Part shown: positions 35,443-45,100 of the stretch, piece after piece
Layout: every line of letters starts with the position of its first letter
Numbering within the stretch: the stretch's first letter is position 1
Origin: Stemphylium vesicarium
Taxonomy: Eukaryota > Ascomycota > Dothideomycetes > Pleosporales > Pleosporaceae
Direction of reading: 5' to 3'
DNA length: 64,000 bases
Assembly (NCBI GenBank): GCA_004380135.1
Contig: QXCR01000003.1
Coordinates: forward strand, 310,001-374,000
Notes under the pieces: generated by a model
Told to the model about the DNA's origin: nothing
The model's database searches: none
The model's input: only the letters and a program-made list of their open reading frames with translations
Made by a program: the position numbers and the translations under genes

Positions 35443-36552
35443 TTGCCCCTTGGTAAAACGCCAACAGGAATCGGCCGCTTCTTCTACTCCCAATTCTTCG
35501 TCACACCACCGAAGCCCAGTGGCGACCTCACAGGAAAAACTGTCATCGTAACGGGTTCCAACATCGGCTTGGGAAAAGAAGCAGCACGCCACTTCGCAGC
35601 CCTCAATGCCTCGACCGTCATCCTCGCCGTGCGCTCGCCCGAAAAAGGCGAAGCAGCCCGCAAAGACATCGAGGCCAGCACGTCACGCGCCAACGTAGTA
35701 AAAGTGATGCAACTCGACATGTCCTCGTATAGTTCCGTCCTAGATTTCGCCTCACGCGCAAGCAAAGAGCTATCCAGGATCGACATCGCGGTGCTAAACG
35801 CCGGCGTATCCCGCGGCAAGTGGGAAGTTTGTGAGCAAGATGAATCCACAATCACAGTCAACGTGGTATCAACCTTCCTCCGCGCCTTCGCTCTGCTGCC
35901 GAAACTGCGGGAGACGGCGCAGAAGTTCAACACCAGACCCACGCTTACGGTTGTGAGCTCTGAGGTGCATGAGTGGGCGACGTTTGACGAGCGGAAGGCA
36001 CCCGATGGGGCGATTTTCAAGCGCTTGAATAAAAAGGTTGTTGATGGTAAAGACGTCAGTCTGCATAACCGGTATCAGGTTAGTAAGTTGATGGAGGTAC
36101 TTTCTGTTCGCGCGTTCTGCGAGAGGAATACGGTGAATACGGCCCCGGTTACCATGAATACCGTAAACCCCGGATTTTGCCATTCGTAAGTTCGGCCCTT
36201 GTCTCTCTTTTTCACCCATCAACCTCGCACCTCTCCTCTGCTTGTCACATACAAGGTATCTCACACTCTTCTTACACCTTCCCAGAGAATTTGGCCGTGA
36301 ACAATCCGGCATCATGGACTTCTTCCGCCTGCTCATCGCCCGCACAACAGAAGTCGGTTCGCGCACCCTCGTACACGCCGGTATGAGCGGCGCAGAGTCT
36401 CACGGCAAGTACCTGAGTGACTCTCAGACCACAGAGCCCAGCGCGTATGTGAGGAGGGTAGGAGGGATGGTGAGAGGGTGTGGAGGGAGTTGTTGGGTAG
36501 GTTGGGGGTGATTCAGGGGGGGTGTTACGGAGGGGTGGGCGTAGAGTATTGA
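35443..36552 (+). pseudogene. Short-chain dehydrogenase/reductase, start lost and 3' end shifted
   Basis: The core is a good NAD(P)-dependent SDR: TGSNIGLG cofactor loop, LNAGVSRG, the serine in VVSSEVHEW and the catalytic YQVSK. An intron (about 36189-36286) joins NPGFCHS to EFGREQSGIMDFFRLL in phase. Two faults suggest decay. The frame is open upstream to about 35390 but contains no ATG before the conserved region, and no upstream exon with a sensible splice was found. Near 36445-36455 the family-like ending (EEGRRDGERVWRELLGRLG) is one base out of frame. A transposon relic begins directly after it. It might still be expressed from an upstream exon that I missed. Confidence 0.6.
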
Positions 36553-36652
36553 GAGCAGGTGCTGCCTGGGCAATCAGACGCAGTGACAGCTGCGAGGATA
36601 TACTGGGAGCAGGAGCTATCTGGGCAATCAGGTGCTGCAGCAGCTGCAAGGA
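36544..36652. repeat. Imperfect tandem repeat, about 54 bp x 2
   Basis: Two neighbouring copies share gggagcagg/gagagcagg, then ctgggcaatcag and cagctgc.agga, with scattered differences. They lie exactly between the end of the SDR relic and the transposase relic. Confidence 0.6.
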
Positions 36653-36699
36653 CCTCAGTTATGGAAGGAGCAGGTGGCTGATAAACAGAGCACTTAACG

Positions 36700-37430
36700 C
36701 TGCATCTCACTCTAGAATAAGAACAACTCTTACATCAACTTTTCCACTTCAACACATCTATCGTCCAGCCGTTGTTGCTTACTACTACAATCTAGTCTAT
36801 AGGGACGTGGTGGTACTAGGCAGCCTAGCGTAGCTTACTAGATAGGATCACGAACGGCGGCAGACACTAGCTAGACGCGTTAATACTCTTGATTGTCGTG
36901 ACCTAGTCGCGATTGCCTAGCTGTACAATAGTAGCGCGACCTACTATATCTGCACTTACGACCACCTTAGACGTCGCTGCGACGCCTATTATAAAGCTAG
37001 TCTCATCAAGGTTGTATAAGTCGTCGTCTAATATGCCGTACGCCTAGCGCGTCTCCTCCACGAGCTTAAACCACGCTACGATTGTGACAGGATCCTCACA
37101 GCGAGCGCGCTAGCTATGGAACTTCCTATTCCACTTTTTCTGTAGCTCAGACTGGCTGTTGACAAAGCGCGATACCCAGTTCTTGCCCACAGGTGGAGGA
37201 GGAGGATCTTGGCCATGGCCAGCGAGTGAAGCGTCCGTCATATGTCGTACGTCGATGATCTGGGGCGGAAAGCCTCGTCGATCAAGGCCTAGGATTCACT
37301 GTAAAAGAGACTGCTCTTCTGTAGGCAATAGCAGTTGCCTTAGGAAGAGCACCTTGGAGGCGGCGCCGGAGCGTCGTACGTTGGACAGGATATAGCGTAG
37401 CAGCGCGATTAGCTGTAGAAATGCGAGTCT
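36700..37430 (-). mobile_element. Relic of a pogo-type (Tc1/mariner) transposase, RIP-like
   Basis: The minus strand encodes, in fragments, a fungal pogo-family transposase. There is a CENP-B/HTH part (LGLDRRGFPPQIIDVRHM, then DPPPPPVGKNWVSRFVNSQ and KKWNRKFHS) and the start of the DDE domain (AWFKLVEETRQAYGILDDD, NLDETSFIIGVAATSK, GRATIVQLGNRD, SINASS, CLPPFVILS, VSNNGWTIDVLKW). Stop codons sit at positions where the family has Trp or Gln (for example GNRD*V and NASS*C), as expected from TGG-to-TAG and CAG-to-TAG changes. Only part of the DDE domain remains. Inverted termini were not identified. Confidence 0.75.
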
Positions 37431-39842
37431 TCTGAATTGAATCTATAGTCAGGCTTAGTCTGCCTTCGCAAGAGGTCTGCTGAGGACGTTGTGGTGATGG
37501 CCTTGTCGTTGTTGTGTCGAGCGTCTTGACAAGTTTGGGGGTGGCCGGTGAGTGGTGGAACACGTGAAGTATCATCCAAATGTGATGACGTAAGCCATCA
37601 CATGACAATTGGGCTCGCATCTCACATCAATCGCAGCAGTACAAAAATGCAGCGGGGAATCCGCTGATTTCCTCGGCCATCACGCTTTTGGGGGAGGCGA
37701 CGACCACACGATGTCGTCAGCTACCTCTCGACATTCAACGGACGAAACGCGAACATAGAAGATGACATGGCAAATACATACCCAACAGCAGTAACGCACA
37801 AATAGGAACCGACCTGACTGCCGATTCGCGAGCATGAGCCCCTGATTCTTACTCTCTCTTCGCGACAAACTTTTGCAATGCTCGTATTTGTGGAGGGGGT
37901 GGGGGGTTTGATGAGACGTGGCTTTTGGGATCGCGGAATTTAATCATCTCCAGGTCCCCGAGGCACGCTAACGATCTCATCGATAGTATGCAGTGAAGCT
38001 TGACCGCCGCTAGCGCCTCCGACTATAGTTACAATAATCGCGTCCATATTTGCGTCCTGGGTCCTAAGCCATGAAGAAAGAACAAAAGACAGGAAAGCCT
38101 AGAAGGGCTGTTACTAGGTGAGAGGTGCGAGGATAGAGAGATAGATACTGCAAAGACACCCTGATCTCAACCATGATACTGAAGAGGATGAAGGGTATTC
38201 GCGAACAGCATGCAAAGCTCACCCAACAATCGGAGGCATGGCCGACTTGTTGTTCTCCCATGTGGATGACAGGCGCGACTTCCCGCTACTAACCACTTAG
38301 TGTCGTACAAACCTCGTCTAAGCAGTTGCGTGGCACTCTGACACCGCGCGTGTTCGAACGGAAGTATCACGCCGACCCGCAGGTACACTGCAAGAGAGGC
38401 CTTCACTAGTGTGATCAAATTAAGCTTTGCTTGCAGTGGGGCTGTAGTGTTAGTCAACGGGAGTGCGGAAGGGGAAGTACGAGAAAGCACGATGAAACTA
38501 ATGCACAAAACAACGTCTTAGCGATTGCCGTTCGGCTTACGCGAAGTTAAACAGAAATATGAAGAAGCTGACAGCGCACATAACGTCCGATCACGCCTTG
38601 AGCGGTCTGGCAGCGCACCAAGCGTAGCTAAGCATAACCAAGCGTCTGCCAACCTGCTCTCGTACTATCCTAGAATGGAGACGATGCCCCGGCCGATCGC
38701 TTTGTGCTGCGGAAACATAAAGAAGAGGCAATTACATCGACACTACAAGTTACTTCACGTACGAGAAAAACACATTGGCGAACCCATTGGAGAAGAAATT
38801 CTAGTCCCATCCCGAGCCAGCTACAGTTCATCATGGGTTTCGTTTGAATGCTGAGCTTTCGATCAAGTTCTCAACACATAGACATTCAGATTGCCTCACG
38901 CATCTACGTCGCTGGTCGCCAGCCAAAGTATAACCCATCTAATTTGGAAACGAAGACGAGAATGCTCATCTTGTACCAGATGTTGCACTTTGTACGAACG
39001 TAGAGAAACTCAAAAGTATATTTAGCTACTTCTGAAATCCAACGCTTACATTGAAGTTCTGGACAACTACCGAGCATCTGAGTAAGCCCAGACTACGTGT
39101 GCAGAATATACAAATACACATTAAAGTTTCGTACAACTTACATCGCTTTTGGGAACCACGGTGCTGTTGTGACGATACCAAGCTGTAGAATCTGCCGCTA
39201 CAGCATGAACGTCGTTCCAGTAGCCAGGTAAGCGTTGTTATGTAAAAGCGAATTAATCCTCTCAAACGGGCGCCAGCAGGTAATTGCCATGATGCAAAAT
39301 TGGTGCGAAAAAGTCTCGTACAATGGAGCTCTAAGACTACAGCTTCTTGAAGCACAATCGATAAGATTTGGTTCACAGCGCGCGCGTCTCGGGATTCGCC
39401 GCTCTCACTACCTTTTGTCAAATCGATACTTACCCACTAAAGTACACGACGATATAACTCTAATTTTGAGAAATCAACCCTACACGTAACTCACTACGTA
39501 CTTGTTGAGTGTGATACTCAAGGAGCAACCAGGGGATCTTGCCTCATGCTGTCGTTGCACAGGCTTGCTTGTCGTATCTTGTTGGAAACAACCTTTCGAG
39601 CGCGTACGAGTATTCACGGCCCCGAGTAAGCATCATTCTCCTCGCGAGAAGACGGCGCTTGGCACCGCAGTCATCTGGGCGTCTCAGCAAATATATAATG
39701 CGAGCAGTGTCGCTGGTGTTATTCGACATCGCTTCCATCACCATCACTCACTTCAACCATCCATCGCTTCAACAGTCAACCGCTTCCATAGTCTATCGTT
39801 TCAACAATCATCACAGAATCAGAATACTCTTAAAAATTCAAG
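37431..39842. other. 2.4 kb non-coding interval, promoter of the repeat protein
   Basis: No gene was recognised. The right end contains a TATA-like atatataat at about 39690, some 150 bases before the next ATG. It is followed by a pyrimidine/CA-rich leader with repeated cgcttc/tcaac words typical of a strongly transcribed fungal 5' leader. The left end may contain more transposon debris. Confidence 0.45.
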
Positions 39843-40844
39843 ATGCCTTCCGCCAACACCAAGGCATGGATATCAGTCCTGCTCGCTAGTAGCGCAATCC
39901 CCGTTGGGCTATGCGCTCCAATGGACGCGGGATCGGACCGGAAGCCCCCTGCGCCAGCGCTCCTCGACGTGGACGTCGATATTCTGGACGGGATCTTGGC
40001 CAGAGGTCTTCCTGCACCCCCTCCGCCAGCTCTCCTTGATGTGGACGTTGATGTTCTCGATGGGATCTTGGCCAGAGGCCTCCCCTCACCAGCTCCACCA
40101 GCTCTCCTCGACGCGGACGTCGATATTCTGGACGGGATCTTGGCCAGAGGTCTCCCTGCACCCCATCCGCCAGCTCTCCTTGATGTGGACGTTGATGTTC
40201 TCGATGGGATCTTGGCCAGAGGTCCCCATTCACCAGCTCCACCAGCTCTCCTCGACGCGGACATTGAAATTCTGGACGGAATTCTAGCCCGAGATCTCCC
40301 TCCCCCTCCCCCAGCCCTCCCTCTACCAGCTCCCCTCGGCCCGAACGTCGGTGTTCCCCCCGCAATCGCTAAGCGCGACGCCGCCGCCACTGATGCGCAA
40401 CTGGCCAAACGCTACCTTATCGGCTCTCCATACCAGAAGCGAACGATCCAGGTCGCCCTAAAGAAGGCTGTGCACGGTCTCGCTGCGGGTACGACCTGGC
40501 TTTGGGAGATCAGTTACAAATACACTTCTACTAACGGGGGCAAAGACGGCAAAGTGACGGGTAATCTTGTCAAAGGTGACGGCACCTTTGCTTTTGGAAA
40601 CTATCATAACGACAACAGCTTTGTCAGCCACGTCGAGGGTATCGTGTCTGCGACTTTCGACGCAGTTGTCGCAAGGACGAATGAGAAGATTCAGCTAACC
40701 CTGAGTTGGGCTGAGGACTTCACCTCCTCTGGTGCAACACTGGAGGACCATGGTAGAACAAGCGCATTCACTTACTTTACTGCTGGTGGCCGCCAGGAAC
40801 GTTTGAGCCAGGAGTTCTTCGAGTACGCCATTAAGCAGAGCTAG
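39843..40844 (+). CDS. Secreted Kex2-processed repeat protein
   Basis: This intronless gene encodes 333 residues. Residues 1-25 are a signal peptide (VLLASSAIPVGLCA). Residues 35-158 hold five tandem 24-residue repeats of the type PALLDVDVDILDGILARGLP. Odd and even copies differ (ILDG versus VLDG), so the DNA also shows a 144-base period. Then come three dibasic sites, K177R178, K189R190 and K199R200, which would release DAAATDAQLA and the octapeptide YLIGSPYQ. The last 133 residues form a cysteine-free, probably folded, beta-rich domain that I cannot assign. The layout (signal, pro-region, KR sites, mature domain) is that of a Kex2-processed secreted precursor, perhaps an effector or peptide precursor. 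It is 1.3 kb from the PKS end. Confidence 0.8.
   Translation: MPSANTKAWISVLLASSAIPVGLCAPMDAGSDRKPPAPALLDVDVDILDGILARGLPAPPPPALLDVDVDVLDGILARGLPSPAPPALLDADVDILDGILARGLPAPHPPALLDVDVDVLDGILARGPHSPAPPALLDADIEILDGILARDLPPPPPALPLPAPLGPNVGVPPAIAKRDAAATDAQLAKRYLIGSPYQKRTIQVALKKAVHGLAAGTTWLWEISYKYTSTNGGKDGKVTGNLVKGDGTFAFGNYHNDNSFVSHVEGIVSATFDAVVARTNEKIQLTLSWAEDFTSSGATLEDHGRTSAFTYFTAGGRQERLSQEFFEYAIKQS
39955..40300. repeat. Coding tandem repeat, 72 bp unit with 144 bp higher-order period
   Basis: Five 72-base units lie inside the secreted protein gene. Units 2 and 4 are almost identical, as are 1 and 3, which indicates duplication of a two-unit block. The fifth unit is the most diverged. Confidence 0.85.
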
Positions 40845-41344
40845 ACGCTGGAGCGAATGCGAGGTCGTACCCCGTGATGGTGACCACTGCAGTCCCAAAA
40901 ACCTACATTCTTTTGGCGGCGGTCTATGCGACGCGCAATTACACTCCTTTGTTAGTGATTGGTCTTGAGATCTTTGGAAAAGCCGTTGGTACTATCGTGT
41001 ATAATATCTGTGCATGTCTCGATAGGTCGATTAAAGAGGCTAAGCAAGAATATTAATACTATTATACTACCTGATACACTACCTCATTGTAACCCCAAGA
41101 TTAGGTCTTAGACAGGTACCCTATTATACTTGAATTCTCAACCCTGGAAAACAGTTACTAGAAAGCTCGACGTAGAATCCTGTGACGAGGACCCTTTTTA
41201 TCATAACCCTATTAAAGGTGAGGCTGATTCCTGTCAAGGCAATATAGTATTAATTCGTAGCTACCTTTTGCACTTATATCTTCTAAATGTTAGTCGTTAT
41301 CCTTCGGAAGAGGAAATGTGTCTGTTCGTGTTCTTGACGGGAAC
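40845..41344. other. AT-rich intergenic stretch
   Basis: This lies between the repeat protein gene and the LTR-like repeat. It is richer in A and T than its surroundings, with tracts such as attaatactattatactacc. No gene was recognised, and it could be decayed repeat DNA. Confidence 0.4.
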
Positions 41345-41577
41345 ATGTGACGGTTTGTGAGGTGGGCACGTCACGTGTGCCACGTGCGTTGTCCTGCTCT
41401 CCTCCTTCCACTCCATGAGCACCTTCTGCTCTTGCTGGCATCAGAGATACGTCATGTAAACAGAGGGTATATATAGCTGCGCGCGTCGTAGCTACAACAG
41501 AAGAACAACAATACACTTCATACTCTCACTACTGATTCGCGCAGTTACACTTTGATTTGCTACATTCTACACCGCAA
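41345..41577 (+). mobile_element. LTR-like dispersed repeat, copy 1
   Basis: It matches 61481-61726 in the same orientation over about 230 bases with small indels. Shared blocks are cacgtgcgttgtcctg, agatacgtcatgtaaacaga, caatacacttcatactctca, and a 39-base perfect end block from gcgcagttacac to acaccgcaa. It starts with TG and holds a TATA-like tatatatag in its middle, like a solo LTR of a retrotransposon. No gag-pol sequence was recognised beside it. Confidence 0.6.
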
Positions 41578-42119
41578 CAGAACATGTCTGGGTCAATCGT
41601 TTAACAGTCAGGGACGCTCCTTGCATTTGTTTCAGGATGTAACAGCGCCAGGTACCAACGCTGGGTCGAAAACACCGACGATTCACAGCATTGTGATAAC
41701 AATCATCTCCAAATCTTCGCAGCCCTCTCGCGACACAACCGTAACGTTTAGCGCCTTTGACTAGAGACTGACTGTAAAGTTCTAACGACAAGGAATCTCG
41801 GTGAGCGAAAAGAGGCCTCTGACGCATACCCTAATACCTTGAAGAAATGGCCTCTCCAGTGGAGTGGGCATGACGTATTCGATATGCACAGATCAATGTC
41901 ACGTGCTCGTCCATCTGCTTGGAACCTTGGGAACATGAGGCTTGCCCGCGCCATCACACAGTTTCGGCCTCATCACATCAAACAATGTGTTTTTCGAAGA
42001 GTCGCGACATTGCATTGGGATTTATATCTATTGCGCAAAGCGGCTATCCCACGATGATCCTTTGCCGCTGACGAAGAACAACCGCCATGATTCAATCCTT
42101 TTACACGATTCGAACAGTA
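41578..42119. other. Spacer between LTR-like repeat and PKS 3' end
   Basis: This half kilobase should hold the PKS 3' untranslated region. No gene was recognised. Confidence 0.4.
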
Positions 42120-45100
42120 CTACCTGACCACCCATCCAGTCCTCTCTGCAACCAACCCAGCGAATTCGCTCAGCGCAGGCGTCTGCAAAATCTCGAATAT
42201 GCTGACCTTAGCCTTGACGACGCTTCCCAACCAGTTCCTGAAGTCTACGGCAACCAGAGAGTCGACACCAATGTTCGTCAAAGCGTCTTCAGTATCGATA
42301 TCACTCTTCTCTAGGTTAAACAAGTCGGAGACCTTAGTCACCAACAGCTCCGTGATGACTTCTTTCAATTTGCCTTTCTCCGAACCCGTCAGGGCTGACA
42401 GCTGGGATACTAGCCCATCGATGCCCTTGGATGATTCGGACTGTCCCTGAGCAGAGGATTCTGTCATGATGGCGTCGCCCAGCCTGAGAGTTCCCAATCG
42501 ACGGTCATTCTTCACTGCCGGATCATCGACCAAGGTGCGGTATCCAGAGATGCAAGTAATGATTTGGCTGCTCTCCGGGTATCGGCGGTACGGATTCCTG
42601 ATCGCGTCCTCGAACAATCGTAGTACGTGTGCGATCGGAAGACACTTCATGCCGAGGGCCTTCTCAACGCGGTTTTTCACCACATCCCCACCCTGCGCGA
42701 CGTATCCGACATCATCAATTGGCCCCAGGTCAATTGTCACGGCAGGCAGACCGAGAGAGGTGCGGTACCGTGCAAAGGCGTCCTGAAACGTGCCGCCTGC
42801 AGTGTAATTACTCTGCGACACGTTTCCGAGAACTCCAGTGGCAGAAGAAGTGGTGATGAAGAAGTCGAGATCGGGGAGATTGTTGTGGAGGGCCCATGTT
42901 CCAGTAACCTTGGGACCAGTGGCGTTTTGCCATTGCTCAAAAGTCATGCGTTCGAAGACCGTATCCTGCGACTAGTTAGCATTCGTCATTTACTTACTCG
43001 ATAATCTTTACTTACGTCAAGTACTGCAGCAGTCTGAAGCACACCTCGGATAGGTGGCAGTTCGTCCTTCGCCTTCGCGAGGAGACTAAAAACAGCACCC
43101 CTGTCTGATATGTCGCAGTTGCGCAGATGGATGTTGCAACCAAACCCTGTCCCGTTTTGAGCTAGCGCCCACCCTTTTGGGTGTCCTACAGCATTGCGGG
43201 AGACTACCAACAAGTTCTTAGCCCCCTGCTCCATCATCCAATTGGCGGTAGCTAGTCCTATACCTCCAAGACCACCAATGATCAAATAGGTGGAATCTGG
43301 AGAGTCAAGCCCAAGCGACGCTTCAGTCTGGGGGATGACATAAACGTCGTCACCAGGGTGTGGAATGATCACAGCTCCGCCGGCATAGCTCCCACCTTGG
43401 ACATGCTGAAGCGCCTTTTCGACTTCAGCAAGCTTGAAGACCTTTAGAGGCGCTGTGTACCTCGCTTCTCGGTTTCGCAAGAATTCCATGACGCTCTCCA
43501 ACGCCCTGTGCATCATTTCGCCCCTCATCTCACTGTACTGGAGGGTATCGAGACCTGTCATGGAGACGCCACGGGCGAAAGGCGACATGTCAAGTTGCTT
43601 TGATTTCTCTGCATCAGCCTTGCCAATCTGTATGAAACGACCAAACGGAGCAGTGCACTCCCAGGATGCTTTGAGCAGCGGCCCGTTCACTGAGCTCAGA
43701 GTCACATCAACTCCTTGGCCGTTTGTTTCGGACGTGATGGCATCGACGAGATAGGTGGCCTCACTTGGCAGGATATGATCGGGCGAGAGGTTGTAGTCGT
43801 CTTGCAAGATTCGTCGCTCTTCATCTGTACCGCACGTGACAAAGATCTCAGCTCCGATGTTCTCCGCAAGAACAAAAGCAGCTTGGCCGACACCGGCAGT
43901 AGCAAAGTGTAACAGCACTCGCTCATGCTTTTGTAGCCGTGCGATGTCGTGGAGAGCTAACCAAGCGGTCGCATATGGGTATGGTATAGAGGCAGCTTCC
44001 TCCCAAGTAAGGTTGTTGGGCACCTTGACAATGTTCGTAAAGTGAGCGCGGCTGGCGTTACTAATCGGGCCTTGGAAAATTCCGCAGACTCGGTCCCCAA
44101 CACGAAGCCCTGAGTCTTGTGTGTCTGGGCCGAGCCGTCTAATGACTCCACTACCTTCGTGTGCAACTGACTGAAGCTCTTCGCTCGCTCCTGCAATGTT
44201 GAGGCCAAAAGCTCTCGGCTCAATCTCAGCAAACCCGCTTGGCAACTCATCCATCGTGCTGGAAGTCTCTACAAAGCAGGTACCAACAGCGGATGCACCG
44301 CTTCTTGATGGTTGGAAGACTAGGGTCTTGCCGGAGGAGTTGAACACTTGCAGCTGAGGAGGTCGATCGCCTTCGCTGGCAGCCCTGTCTTGTGCGAAAT
44401 CTGGATAAAGACGAGGAACGTACAACCTTTGGTCCTTGACAGAATACTCCCAGTCAATGTTGGCGCTCTCGGGTGTGCTGCACTCGAAACTCTGCTTGAA
44501 CAAATGTGCGAGCATCCGAATAGTCTCCCTTGGGAACGACTGCTGAGGACGCTCGCACGACACTCGAACGTATCGCTTACTGGGGTCTTCGCGTCGCAGA
44601 GTCCTGAACAGACCGGCCATCTGAGCAAAGCGGGGATCCTCGTTGTCACCCGCGCCACCAAAGCTCAGCCAAAGCATGCCCTTGGAATGAAGTGAAAGGT
44701 GCCGCAGCTTTTCGAATGCTTCGCGGTCCATGGTATCGATGAAAGGTGTTTGATCATCGAGCGCCATGATGAGCAAACGGTCGTCCCTTGCTTCCACTTC
44801 CCCAAGACTCTCCACTACGGGCGCTGATCCGGTGATGCCTTGCACCACACCGGCTATTTGATCTAACCAGGCTTGTGGCTCCGAGGAGGGTGGCACAACG
44901 ATAGACACCGATGATGGGTACGATGCATCCTGGGGTTTGGCGTGTGTCAAGATGGTGCTAGTGAACTGGACTTCGGGGTTCTCGCAGTCTCCAATTTCGA
45001 ACTCAATGCCAGTGAAGCCAGACGCTTTCAGAGCTTCGTCCCATACCTGGAGGTTAACGTAAGGGCAAGTTTGGCGTTCCAGCTCCTCGCTCAACCACCA

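Noticed and set aside
39830..40408. Minus-strand repeat-containing frame over the secreted repeat protein
   Set aside because: The repeat is readable on both strands because the units are multiples of three. Only the plus strand has a signal peptide and KR sites.
40377..40442. Calling a full ustiloxin-type RiPP cluster around the YLIG peptide
   Set aside because: There is only one core-like peptide and no DUF3328 (UstY), tyrosinase or other RiPP-modifying gene beside it. It is kept as a speculative finding only.
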